Below, in pieces: positions 9,119 through 17,289 of a DNA stretch of 64,000 bases. How positions within the stretch are numbered: position 1 is the first letter of the stretch; each line of letters begins with the position of its first letter. Origin of the DNA: Labrenzia sp. R4_2. GTDB lineage: Bacteria > Pseudomonadota > Alphaproteobacteria > Rhizobiales > Stappiaceae. Made by a program: the position numbers and the translations under genes. Under the pieces are notes generated by a model. It saw only the letters and a list, made by a program, of their open reading frames with translations. It was not told where the DNA came from and did not search any database. The stretch covers positions 186,001 through 250,000 of the forward strand of contig NZ_JAGHRJ010000006.1 in the NCBI RefSeq assembly GCF_017743865.1. The letters run 5' to 3'.

Positions 9119-9316
9119 TCAGGCGCTGACGTCCACCTGGGTTCCAAGACCCGGGGGCGGGGCGGCGGCCTGAAGGCTCTCAGCGCCCTGCTGGAGAAGT
9201 GCCACAAGATTGGCGTCTTGCTGGGCTGCCATCTTCATCATTTCAGCCTGAAGCGACTGGCCGGTTTGGGCCTGGGTCATGGCTACAAATGTGTTGGCGA
9301 TCCCAACGCTGTCCAT
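9119..9316 (-). CDS. YjfB-family putative motility protein
   Basis: 65-residue protein starting MDSVGIANTFVAMTQAQ and ending PGLGTQVDVSA. The N-terminal MD..(S/A)IA pattern, the Met/Gln-rich helix (MMKMAAQQDANLV) and the terminal PxLGxxVD[IV] match the YjfB family (PF14070, 'putative motility protein'), known from the Bacillus sigma-D motility regulon but of unknown function. AGGAG lies seven bases before the ATG. No flagellar genes lie in this window. Family assignment is by eye. Confidence 0.72.
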   Translation of the reverse strand: MDSVGIANTFVAMTQAQTGQSLQAEMMKMAAQQDANLVALLQQGAESLQAAAPPPGLGTQVDVSA

Positions 9317-9398
9317 CTCGGTCTCCTAGTGATAGGCAAACACTAACCGTGCCGCCTTAAACACACGTTAACAGAAACTTACGGCATTTTTTCCGAGT

Positions 9399-10886
9399 TT
9401 AATTTTTAGAAAGCGCCTTGCGCTGCACTTTGCCCGAAGGCGTGCGCGGCAGTTCAGAAATGATCTGGTAAACCTTTGGACGTTTATAGTCCGCCAATCG
9501 GTCGACCGCAAAAGCAGCAAGATCAGTTTCATCGAAACTGTCCGGGTCCGCGGGAACAACAAAAGCAGTGATCAAGTCGACCCCGGACCCGGAGGAAACC
9601 GTTGTCACGGCAACTTCAGAAACTGCCGGATGCGCGACCAAGGTGCGTTCCACTTCTTCCGGCGCAACGCGATAGCCAAACGCATTCATGAGGTCGTCGG
9701 CCCGGCCCTCATACCAGTAGTAGCCATCTCCATCGGCCCGCGCCCGGTCACCTGTCAGGAACCAATCGCCTCGGAAAGCGGCCTGCGTTTCCTCTGGCCG
9801 GTTCCAATACCCGAGCATCAAACCGGGTTCGTCCCTATGAACCGCCAAAAGGCCGGCCGTATCCGGCCTCGCAAACTCCTCGCCTTCTACAGTTTCATCG
9901 AGGATCGCAACCTTCCGGCCGGCCTGAGGCCGACCTGGCGAACCAGGCTTCACGGGCACGATTGGGCTGCTGGAGAGGTAGGTCGAAATTTCGCTCATGC
10001 CCAGCGCTTCATAAAGCTCGCGTCCGGTGCGCGCCTTCCAAGTGTGATAGAGCTCTGCAGGAAGAGCTTCTCCAGCTGTCAGGCCATGACGCAAGTTTGG
10101 AAAAGATCCTTCTGAAACCTCACCATACTTCAGGATCCGCCGATAAAGACTAGGCACCGCCGCAAACAAAGTCGCATTGCTCGCAGTCAGAATTTCAGGC
10201 CAGACTTGAGGATCGCGCGGGCCGTCATAAACGACGCTGGTCGCGCCATTGGCCCAGGGATCCATCAGCCCGACGCCGAGCGTGTAGGTCCAGTTGAAGG
10301 CACCGGCGTGGAGCAAGCGGTCGTCAGCATGAATGCCATACCAGCCGAGATACATCGGCGCCCGGGCAGCAGCCGCCCTTTGCGCGTGGAGGACACCTTT
10401 CGGAGTTCCGCTGGTGCCTGACGTGTAGATCAGAAACGCGGGGTCATCAGCAGCGGTGTTTTCAAATTCTCCGGGATCAGATTGTTTGAGCTGAGCGATC
10501 CGCTCGGGACCAATGACCCGCGCGGTCCCGGCCTGCGGCAAGACCGTATTGCCGTCATGGACAACAACCGCAGCACCAGAGTCAGAGAGAATTGTATCCG
10601 TTTCGGTGCTCGTGAGCAGCGCAGAGGTCGGAACCGGGACCAGGCCAGCTGCAATAGACCCGAAAAAGAGCAGCGGAAAGTCACTGGAGTGTCCGATGCG
10701 CAAGAGAACGCGGTCACCACGCTCAAAGCCATCAAGCCTCAAGCCATTGGCAACCGAGAGAATTGATCGCGTCAGATCTGCGTAAGTCCAGATTTCCAGA
10801 CGCTCGCCCGCAGTACCGATGACTTCCAAAGCGACCTTGTCCGGATCAGGACTGGCATTGGTCAGACAATAGCGGGCAAGGTTCAC
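9399..10886 (-). CDS. Acyl-CoA synthetase of the benzoate-CoA ligase-like AMP-binding class
   Basis: 495-residue adenylate-forming enzyme that activates a carboxylic acid with ATP and joins it to CoA. The P-loop YTSGTSGTPKG is at about 154-164, the adenine-site region YEALGMSE comes later, the hinge motif is LTGDRARADGDGYYWYEGR and the C-terminal catalytic lysine is in PSGKVQRKAL. The substrate is not evident; similarity in the central region (HAGAFNWTYTLGVGLMDPW) resembles benzoate-CoA ligases. The GTG start at 10886 lies 14 bases after the dehydrogenase stop, so the two form an operon. Confidence 0.85.
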   Translation of the reverse strand: MNLARYCLTNASPDPDKVALEVIGTAGERLEIWTYADLTRSILSVANGLRLDGFERGDRVLLRIGHSSDFPLLFFGSIAAGLVPVPTSALLTSTETDTILSDSGAAVVVHDGNTVLPQAGTARVIGPERIAQLKQSDPGEFENTAADDPAFLIYTSGTSGTPKGVLHAQRAAAARAPMYLGWYGIHADDRLLHAGAFNWTYTLGVGLMDPWANGATSVVYDGPRDPQVWPEILTASNATLFAAVPSLYRRILKYGEVSEGSFPNLRHGLTAGEALPAELYHTWKARTGRELYEALGMSEISTYLSSSPIVPVKPGSPGRPQAGRKVAILDETVEGEEFARPDTAGLLAVHRDEPGLMLGYWNRPEETQAAFRGDWFLTGDRARADGDGYYWYEGRADDLMNAFGYRVAPEEVERTLVAHPAVSEVAVTTVSSGSGVDLITAFVVPADPDSFDETDLAAFAVDRLADYKRPKVYQIISELPRTPSGKVQRKALSKN

Positions 10887-10900
10887 GGCGGTGGGACCGG

Positions 10901-11782
10901 TTAGCGTGTCGGGACCGGAACCTCACCGCGGTAGTCGTAGAAACCGCGCTGTGTCTTGCGGCCAAGCCAACCGGCTTCGACATATTTCACCAGAAGCGGA
11001 CACGGACGGTACTTGGTGTCGGCAAGACCTTCATAGAGCACCTGCATGATCGACAAACAGGTGTCGAGACCGATGAAATCCGCCAGTTGCAGAGGGCCCA
11101 TCGGATGGTTGGCACCAAGTTTCATAGCCTTGTCGATGGATTCAACGGAGCCGACGCCCTCATAAAGCGTGTAAATCGCCTCGTTGATCATCGGCAACAG
11201 GATACGGTTGACCATGAAGGCTGGGAAGTCTTCAGCAACAGCGATCTGCTTGCCCAACCGATCGCAGAACTTCTTGGACGCTTCAAACGTTTCGTCTTCG
11301 GTCGCGATACCACGAACAAGCTCCACCAGTTCCATGATCGGCACCGGATTCATGAAGTGAATTCCGATGAACCGTTCCGGGCGGTCGGTTGTCGCCGCCA
11401 GGCGCGTGATGGAAATCGAGGATGTATTGGTCGCGAGAATCGCTTCCGGCTTCAGGATCGGGCAGAGCTGGGAGAAAATCTTGCGTTTGACCTGCTCGTT
11501 CTCGACAGCCGATTCAATCACCAGATCCGCATCGCTCAGAAGATCTACATCCTCGGCAGGCTTCAGGCGGGCCAGAGCGCCAGTGCGCTCTTCTTCAGTG
11601 ATGATCGACTTGGATACCTGACGGGCCATATTGCCGTTGATTGATGCCAGGCCGGATTCGATGCGCTCCATGGAAATATCGCTCAATCCCACTTCGTAGC
11701 CGGCCAGCGCACACACATGTGCGATCCCGCTGCCCATCTGACCCGCGCCAATCACGCCGATTTTCTTGATTTCGACTGCCAT
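10901..11782 (-). CDS. hbd: 3-hydroxybutyryl-CoA dehydrogenase
   Basis: NAD-dependent oxidoreductase that interconverts 3-hydroxybutyryl-CoA and acetoacetyl-CoA. The N-terminal Rossmann motif GVIGAGQMGSG spans about residues 9-19. The catalytic His is in IGIHFMNPVP and the C-terminal domain has ANHPMGPLQLADFIGLD. The length of 293 is typical. It lies downstream of etfBA on the same strand; this grouping fits electron transfer from acyl-CoA oxidation, with the dehydrogenase feeding acetoacetyl-CoA or polyhydroxybutyrate metabolism. Confidence 0.93.
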   Translation of the reverse strand: MAVEIKKIGVIGAGQMGSGIAHVCALAGYEVGLSDISMERIESGLASINGNMARQVSKSIITEEERTGALARLKPAEDVDLLSDADLVIESAVENEQVKRKIFSQLCPILKPEAILATNTSSISITRLAATTDRPERFIGIHFMNPVPIMELVELVRGIATEDETFEASKKFCDRLGKQIAVAEDFPAFMVNRILLPMINEAIYTLYEGVGSVESIDKAMKLGANHPMGPLQLADFIGLDTCLSIMQVLYEGLADTKYRPCPLLVKYVEAGWLGRKTQRGFYDYRGEVPVPTR

Positions 11783-11861
11783 CTGAATATCCGATCTGAA
11801 TAAAATGCCCGACTGGGCTTATTGCCGTTATTTTTGGCAAGTCTTTCGCCGAACAGCAAGA

Positions 11862-11895
11862 ACCCCGGGGCGAAAACTGACATTCACCCCGGGGT
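11862..11895. terminator. GC-rich hairpin downstream of etfA
   Basis: Perfect 9-base arms ACCCCGGGG (11862-11870) and CCCCGGGGT (11887-11895) around a 16-base loop. It follows the etfA stop on the reverse strand but has no T tract, so it may be a processing or RNA-stabilising hairpin rather than a strict terminator. Confidence 0.55.
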
Positions 11896-11918
11896 CCGTG
11901 ATCAATTTGCCGCAGGTC

Positions 11919-12851
11919 TTATTCGACTGACGCCTTCAATTCCGGCAGAACGTCAAACAAGTCAGCGACCAGGCCATAATCCGCGACCTGGAAGATCGGG
12001 GCTTCTTCGTCCTTGTTGATCGCAACGATCACCTTGGAATCCTTCATGCCGGCAAGGTGCTGGATCGCACCGGAGATGCCGCAGGCAATGTAAAGATCCG
12101 GAGCCACGACCTTACCGGTCTGACCGACCTGCCAGTCGTTCGGGGCATACCCGGCATCAACAGCCGCACGGGATGCACCAACCGCTGCGCCGAGTGCGTC
12201 GGCAACCGGCATGATGACTTCCTGGAACTTCTCTTCGGAGCCCAGCGCGCGGCCACCAGAGATGATGATCTTGGCAGACGTCAGTTCCGGACGGTCGGAC
12301 TTGGAAAGTTCCTCGCCAACGAATTCGGACAGGCCGGAGCCATCTGTGCCAGCAACGGTTTCGATGGCGGCAGAACCGCCTTCTTCAGCTGCTGCGAACG
12401 TGGATGTCCGCACGGTGATGACTTTTTTCGCATCGCCGGATTTGACAGTTTGGATCGCGTTGCCTGCGTAGATTGGGCGTTCGAAGGTCTCAGCGTCGAT
12501 CACTGCGGTAACGTCAGAGATCTGCATGACATCCAGCAGGGCTGCAACGCGCGGCAAGGTGTTTTTGCCGTTTGCGGTTGCCGGAGCAACGATCGCATCA
12601 TAGTCACCGGCCAGGCCAACAATCAGGTCAGCCATCGGCTCTGCCAGCTGGTGCTCGAGTGCATCGCTTTCAGCAACCAGAACCTTGGCAGCGCCAGAGA
12701 GCTTCGCCGCAGCTTCAGCCACAGCCTGAACGCCTTTACCGGCGACCAGAACATGGACGTCGGAGCCCAGAGCCGCAGCAGCGGACATAGCTTTTGATGT
12801 CGCATCGTTCAGAGCGCCACCAGCGTGTTCAGCCACAAGAAGTGTTGTCAT
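11919..12851 (-). CDS. etfA: Electron transfer flavoprotein alpha subunit
   Basis: 310-residue FAD-binding subunit of the EtfAB heterodimer, which passes electrons from acyl-CoA dehydrogenases to ETF:ubiquinone oxidoreductase. The C-terminal FAD domain shows [30 protein letters not shown] and [13 protein letters not shown]. It follows etfB by 23 bases on the same strand, the normal order. Confidence 0.96.
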   Translation of the reverse strand: MTTLLVAEHAGGALNDATSKAMSAAAALGSDVHVLVAGKGVQAVAEAAAKLSGAAKVLVAESDALEHQLAEPMADLIVGLAGDYDAIVAPATANGKNTLPRVAALLDVMQISDVTAVIDAETFERPIYAGNAIQTVKSGDAKKVITVRTSTFAAAEEGGSAAIETVAGTDGSGLSEFVGEELSKSDRPELTSAKIIISGGRALGSEEKFQEVIMPVADALGAAVGASRAAVDAGYAPNDWQVGQTGKVVAPDLYIACGISGAIQHLAGMKDSKVIVAINKDEEAPIFQVADYGLVADLFDVLPELKASVE

Positions 12852-12874
12852 TTTCTTTCCTCCTGCGACGGTCC

Positions 12875-13624
12875 TTAAAGGACACCAGCTTCGTTCTTGA
12901 GTTTTTCGACCAGTTCGCTCACGGAGCCAACCTTGATACCGGCTTCACGAGCAGCCGGCTCAGCCGTGGTGACAACCGTCAGACGCGGTGTGATGTCGAC
13001 GCCGTAATCGTCCGCGGTCTTCTCGTCGATCGGCTTCTTTTTTGCCTTCATGATGTTCGGCAACGATGCATAGCGCGGCTCGTTAAGACGCAGATCGGTC
13101 GTAACGATTGCAGGCAGCTTCAACTTGACGGTCTGAAGGCCGCCGTCGACTTCGCGGGTCACATCAACGGTGCGGTCACCAAGATCAACCTTGGATGCAA
13201 ACGTGCCTTGGCTCCAGCCAAGAAGGGCGGAAAGCATTTGGCCGGTCTGGTTGCAGTCATCATCAATCGCCTGCTTGCCAACAATCACAAGGCCCGGCTC
13301 TTCGGCTTCAACAATGCCCTTCAGGATCTTGGCAACGGCCAGCGGCTCGGTTGTTTCGTCCGTTTTGACCAGAATGCCGCGGTCGGCGCCCATGGCAAGA
13401 CCAGTGCGGAGTGTTTCGGTCGCCTGCTGCGGACCAACGGAAACAACAACAACTTCAGTCGCCTTGCCGGCTTCTTTCAAGCGCAGGGCTTCTTCCACGG
13501 AGATTTCGTCAAACGGGTTCATGGACATCTTGACGTTGGCAAGATCCACTCCAGAACCGTCCGCCTTTACGCGAACTTTCACGTTGTAATCGATGACCCG
13601 TTTCACGGGTACGAGGATTTTCAT
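12875..13624 (-). CDS. etfB: Electron transfer flavoprotein beta subunit
   Basis: 249-residue AMP-binding subunit partner of EtfA. It opens with [17 protein letters not shown] and contains the signature [20 protein letters not shown] and the loop [17 protein letters not shown]. The start is the ATG at 13624. The 276 bases upstream, to the end of the anti-sigma gene, should hold the etfBA promoter; I cannot assign a clear -35/-10 pair there. Confidence 0.96.
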   Translation of the reverse strand: MKILVPVKRVIDYNVKVRVKADGSGVDLANVKMSMNPFDEISVEEALRLKEAGKATEVVVVSVGPQQATETLRTGLAMGADRGILVKTDETTEPLAVAKILKGIVEAEEPGLVIVGKQAIDDDCNQTGQMLSALLGWSQGTFASKVDLGDRTVDVTREVDGGLQTVKLKLPAIVTTDLRLNEPRYASLPNIMKAKKKPIDEKTADDYGVDITPRLTVVTTAEPAAREAGIKVGSVSELVEKLKNEAGVL

Positions 13625-13900
13625 TTGGTCTCAACCTCTTGCTGGGCCGGCTTTCACCGCACCGCATTAAAGGGCTTGCGCCCGCCCTGTAACGCTTCGT
13701 CACAAACGGCGGAAACAAGCCAACCGTGGCGCATGGCGCGGGACGGTACTGACCTGCGCGGCACCTGTCAATGACAGCAAAAGGGCTAAAGGCGCAATTT
13801 GCCGTGCTTTGCAAAAGTTGCGTCGCAAACATGACATTGCGGCAGCGCGGCAAAATGCAGCAGGCGCAGGCAATCAGCGCCCAGCATGTGATTGGAGAAA

Positions 13901-14593
13901 TCAGATCCCGTTGGTTTGCGGAGAGAAATTATCTGACACGGGTTCGGCAAAAACCGTGGTCCAGACACCATTTTCATCACGGCAAGCCGTGCCCCGAATG
14001 GTCATGTCCAGTTTCCCAAACCGGGTTTCGCGCAAATACTGCCGGCACCAATGCCCACTTTTACTTTTGTAGGTCTTGATTGGCGTAAGGATTTCCGACC
14101 AGTCTCCATCCTGTCCGATCGCGACCGGTTCTCCACTGACCTTTGTTTCCAAGGCCTCCTGAACGGTCTGGGCAAGAGCAAGACGTTCCGTCTCCATATG
14201 GACCGCGAGTGAGGCCACGACCTGATCCATACGGGACTGCATCCAGAAATTCGTGACGGCAAACGTCCCGGCCACCAAAACAAGAGAGGCCGCCAGATAT
14301 ACGATTGCGCGGCTCCAGTGCCTGTCAGATCCGGCTTTTGGCGCCCGGCGGTCGAATTCGCGTTCAATGACGCTCTCTATCCGCTTTATGGTGGCATCCG
14401 GAACAGACGGCGGCAGCACCTCTTGAAGCAGAGCCTGATCTGCCGCCATTTGCTTCATCATTTCTGCGCTATCGGCATCGGCTTGAAGACGGATCAGCAA
14501 TTCATCCCGCGCTTCGGGCGGCATTTCATTGTCTAGGATCAGCCCGATATCCTGCGCCAGGTCCACTTGGCTTTTCTTTTCATCAAACGTCAT
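13901..14593 (-). CDS. Transmembrane anti-sigma factor with 17-kDa-surface-antigen-like periplasmic domain
   Basis: 230 residues. The cytoplasmic N-terminal half (1-90) has the helical, acidic look of an anti-sigma domain (DNEMPPEARDELLIRLQADA). One membrane helix lies at about 94-117, and the periplasmic C-terminus follows. Its residues 145-211 align by eye with residues 52-120 of the lipoprotein encoded at 16147: QxALETxxSG, TPxxTxKxxSGxxCRxY and GTACRxxxGxW, with 23 identities in my hand alignment. This pattern is that of the Rickettsia 17-kDa/RT0821-like surface antigen domain. Two cysteines (C183, C204) could form a disulfide. The start codon overlaps the sigma gene stop by four bases, the usual coupling for a sigma/anti-sigma pair. 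Confidence 0.82.
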   Translation of the reverse strand: MTFDEKKSQVDLAQDIGLILDNEMPPEARDELLIRLQADADSAEMMKQMAADQALLQEVLPPSVPDATIKRIESVIEREFDRRAPKAGSDRHWSRAIVYLAASLVLVAGTFAVTNFWMQSRMDQVVASLAVHMETERLALAQTVQEALETKVSGEPVAIGQDGDWSEILTPIKTYKSKSGHWCRQYLRETRFGKLDMTIRGTACRDENGVWTTVFAEPVSDNFSPQTNGI

Positions 14594-15147
14594 GACACCA
14601 CCCCCGTAGATGCCGATTGCGATGCGCCATCCGGCGACTTTCTGGCTTCCAGCCAGTCTCTCAGTTTCAACCGTGCGCGGGCCAGCCGGCTTGTGACCGT
14701 GCCAATAGGGACCTGCAGCTCTTCGGCAACATCCTTGTAGCTGCGCCCATCTATGGCGATCATCATCAAGACCGTTCTGTTGTCGTCGTCCAACTGCTCG
14801 ATAAATCGGCGAACCTGTTGCAATTCCAGGCTGGAAACTGCCGCCCGTTGGCCGTCAAACGTGTCGTCATAATCGAACATCGCTTTCTCAAACAGTCTTG
14901 CGCGGTTGGCCGTGTCCCGCTGCATGTTGAAATAAAGATTCTGCAGGATCCGGAACATCCAGCTGTCCAGACGGGTTGCGGGATCAAACTGATCCAGCGA
15001 CCGAATGGCCCGCTCGCACGTTGTTTGCACCAGATCGTCTGCCTGATCCGGATTCCGGCATAGCCGCAGCGCGAAACTTCTCAGTTTCGGTATCAAGCGG
15101 ATCATGTCCGCTTTCAGTGGTTCATCGGCCAAGAAGTTCTCCGCCAC
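14590..15147 (-). CDS. ECF-family RNA polymerase sigma factor
   Basis: 185-residue sigma-70 family factor with region 2 (RLCRNPDQADDLVQTTCERA, RLDSWMFRILQNLYFN) and region 4 helix-turn-helix (DGRSYKDVAEELQVPIGTV then RLARARLKL). It presumably directs RNA polymerase to a stress regulon, perhaps including its own promoter and the divergent repeat-protein gene. The frame starts at GTG 15147; an ATG at 15105 is possible but would cut into region 2. The short interval to the divergent gene has an inverted pair CGGGA/TCCCG at 15170-15192, which could be part of a divergent promoter, but I cannot match a known ECF consensus. The exact ECF group is not assigned. Confidence 0.9.
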   Translation of the reverse strand: MAENFLADEPLKADMIRLIPKLRSFALRLCRNPDQADDLVQTTCERAIRSLDQFDPATRLDSWMFRILQNLYFNMQRDTANRARLFEKAMFDYDDTFDGQRAAVSSLELQQVRRFIEQLDDDNRTVLMMIAIDGRSYKDVAEELQVPIGTVTSRLARARLKLRDWLEARKSPDGASQSASTGVVS

Positions 15148-15308
15148 GCCTCTCTCAAACTTTACAACACGGGAGTTAGACTTTTGATCCCGGCTATTTT
15201 TTGACTACATTGCAGGAAGGAATGTACCCACTTGAGGGTTCTAAAGGGGAAAGCCGAAACAATCTTCAGATTGTCAGGCGCGCGCAAGCCTTGAAAGACA
15301 ACGACTAC

Positions 15309-16130
15309 ATGGAACACACCCGCCAGACGCCATTGCATGACCGCCTCTCTGCGATGGTCCGACGTCTGCCCGGTGTGGTGGCTGCGGCGCTGGTTTTTTC
15401 CTGTGTCTACTTCAGCCCCTTGTTTGACCAGAAAACGACCATCGCCGCAGTCGCGGAATCTGACAACCGCGGAGGTGGTGACCGGGGCGGCGGTGGCGGT
15501 GAAGGCCGTGGCGGAGGCCGCGGTGGCAGCGAGAGAGGTGACCGGGGCGGCGACGACGGCAATGGTCGCGGAGGCGGTAGTCGGGGCGGCAGTGAACGGG
15601 GTGGCTCCAACGGAGATAACGACAGCGACAACGATAGTGATGGCGGTCGCGGTGGTAGTGAAAGAGGCGGCGGCGAACGCGGTGGCGGTGACCGCGGCGG
15701 CTCCGATGCAGACAACGACGGCGACAGTGATGGCGATGGCGGTCGCGGCGGCAGCGAAAGAGGCGGCGGTGAGCGCGGCGGTGGCGACCGTGGTGGCAGC
15801 GATCGCGGCGGGAGCGACCGAGGCGGAAGTGATCGCGGCGGAAATGACACTGGAAGCGAAGCCCAGAGCGATTCCGGAGATAATGACAACGACGGCGGCA
15901 ATCGCGGAGGCTCAGATGCGGCTGATGGTGGACGGGCGCCTTCAGATGACAATGACGACGACAATCAGCCGGAGCAATCGCCTGCACCAACTCCTGCCGC
16001 ACAATCGCCCGCTTCCCAAAGTAAGGGTTTGGTACCAGGTCGATCTCAGTTCCAGGGAAACAGCGCGCCTGGCGGCGAACCTTTGTCCGCCAGCGAGGAG
16101 AGAGAGGCGATCGACCGGGGGTGGCAATAG
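15309..16130 (+). CDS. Exported Gly/Arg/Asp/Ser-repeat (RGGS) protein
   Basis: 273 residues from the ATG at 15309. In-frame upstream starts exist at 15222 (with AGG five bases before it) and 15201, so the N-terminus is uncertain. A positively charged start and hydrophobic segment (VVAAALVFSCVYFSPLF) suggest a signal peptide or anchor. Next come about 150 residues of low-complexity RGGSERGGGERGG and RGGSDRGG repeats with Asp/Asn runs (DNDSDNDSDGG). The C-terminus is Gln/Pro/Ala-rich and ends SEEREAIDRGWQ. The bases are strongly repetitive, so the other frames and the antisense strand also stay open there. It is divergent from the sigma gene and 16 bases before the lipoprotein gene. Asp/Gly repeats could bind calcium. 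Function unknown. Confidence 0.72.
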   Translation: MEHTRQTPLHDRLSAMVRRLPGVVAAALVFSCVYFSPLFDQKTTIAAVAESDNRGGGDRGGGGGEGRGGGRGGSERGDRGGDDGNGRGGGSRGGSERGGSNGDNDSDNDSDGGRGGSERGGGERGGGDRGGSDADNDGDSDGDGGRGGSERGGGERGGGDRGGSDRGGSDRGGSDRGGNDTGSEAQSDSGDNDNDGGNRGGSDAADGGRAPSDDNDDDNQPEQSPAPTPAAQSPASQSKGLVPGRSQFQGNSAPGGEPLSASEEREAIDRGWQ

Positions 16131-16146
16131 CGGGAGAGGTTAAGCG

Positions 16147-16518
16147 TTGCGAATTCGGGTGGATATAAGGGCGGCACGTATACTCCCGGTCCTAACACTG
16201 GTTACAGCTATCAGCGGATGCACAGCCTCGGCGCTTGTCGGGCCTGGCACCGGCAGCGGTCTTGCGCGGTCCGATCAAACGATGGCCGAAGCCACGTTTC
16301 AAAATGCTCTAGAAACATCCTTGTCAGGAAAAACCAGCTCCTGGCGGAACCAGGAAACCGGCGCCAGCGGATCTGTAACCCCGGTCCGCACATGGAAAAC
16401 CCGAAGCGGCGTTTATTGTCGGGCCTATCGGGAGAATATCCTGCTCGCGTCCGGAACGAGGCGGCAGGACAACGGCACGGCGTGCCGCAACAAATCCGGC
16501 AAATGGCTGCTTGCTTGA
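16147..16518 (+). CDS. Lipoprotein with 17-kDa-surface-antigen-like domain (paralogue of the anti-sigma sensor domain)
   Basis: TTG start at 16147, eight bases after GGGAGAGG. The signal peptide ends in the lipobox ISGCTAS, giving lipid-modified C25. Residues 51-121 form the domain FQNALETxLSG ... SVTPVRTWKTRSGVYCRAY ... GTACRNKSGKW, resembling the RT0821/Lpp0805 or 17-kDa antigen family of outer-membrane lipoproteins. The same domain is the periplasmic part of the anti-sigma factor encoded 2 kb away. The pair of Cys residues (C91, C113) is kept in both. It follows the repeat-protein gene in the same direction and is probably its operon partner. Confidence 0.78.
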   Translation: MRIRVDIRAARILPVLTLVTAISGCTASALVGPGTGSGLARSDQTMAEATFQNALETSLSGKTSSWRNQETGASGSVTPVRTWKTRSGVYCRAYRENILLASGTRRQDNGTACRNKSGKWLLA

Positions 16519-16569
16519 GATCCAGCGTGAGGATTTAGGCTCTCGTACTCGTGTTTAAATCAATCACCG

Positions 16570-17262
16570 TCACGCGAGATCCCGATCAAACAGCACCACT
16601 CCGCGTCGCCTCATGAACAAGATGAGGACGGCGCCGGCTGCCAAACCACCGATATGGGCAATCCAGGCGACTTGACTGTCGATCGATGTCGCGATCTGGA
16701 CAAACTGATAAATAACCCACGCTCCCAAGATCCAGACCGCACGCAGCCGCAACGGAATACGGCCGAACGCGAGCACCCAGATGCGTACGCGCGGGTGCAG
16801 CATCAAATAAGCCGCCACCACGCCCGATACAGCGCCCGATGCGCCGATCAACGGGATTTCAGAACCGGGATCAAGGGCTGCGTAAGCAAAACCACCGGCA
16901 GCGGCACACAAGAGATAGAAGACCAGGTAACCGATATGGCCGACCGCATCTTCCACATTGTCGCCGAACACCCAAAGAAACAGCATGTTGCCCAAGAGAT
17001 GCATGAAGTCGCCATGCAAGAAGGCGTATGTCACGATCCCAGACCATTCAGGCAGCACCTGAAGATGCGGGGCTAGATCACGCAGGTCGAAAAAGACCGC
17101 TGGCACGAGCCCATAGGAATAGACCGACGCGCTCGCCCCTTCAGATATACCGCCGCCTTGCACCACCAGGAAAACCAGGACATTGGCGGCAATCAGCGAA
17201 AGATTTACATAGGGCCGCGGCACATGTTTCAGCCGATTGTGATCGTGAAGCGGGAGAAACAT
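16570..17262 (-). CDS. Rhomboid-family intramembrane serine protease
   Basis: 230-residue polytopic membrane protein that cleaves substrates within the bilayer. The catalytic Ser is S142 in IGASGAVSG and the catalytic His is H203 in WIAHIGGLAAG. The conserved HGDFMHLLGNMLFLWVFG (83-100) is the loop and helix with the oxyanion-stabilising His and Asn. It is convergent with the RGG/lipoprotein genes and upstream, in the same direction, of the cobalamin adenosyltransferase gene. The substrate is unknown; closeness to a membrane anti-sigma factor is noted as a finding. Confidence 0.9.
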   Translation of the reverse strand: MFLPLHDHNRLKHVPRPYVNLSLIAANVLVFLVVQGGGISEGASASVYSYGLVPAVFFDLRDLAPHLQVLPEWSGIVTYAFLHGDFMHLLGNMLFLWVFGDNVEDAVGHIGYLVFYLLCAAAGGFAYAALDPGSEIPLIGASGAVSGVVAAYLMLHPRVRIWVLAFGRIPLRLRAVWILGAWVIYQFVQIATSIDSQVAWIAHIGGLAAGAVLILFMRRRGVVLFDRDLA

Positions 17263-17289
17263 GGCTGGCGTCCTGAAATTATGGGCCGG

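Noticed and set aside
15470..15850. Possible CRISPR-like or tandem DNA repeat array
   Set aside because: The repeats are short, irregular and in phase with codons of the RGGS protein; no fixed repeat/spacer pattern.
15407..16143. Further open frames on both strands in the RGG-repeat gene
   Set aside because: The repetitive bases keep other frames open; only the RGGS frame has a plausible signal segment, sensible termini and gene context.
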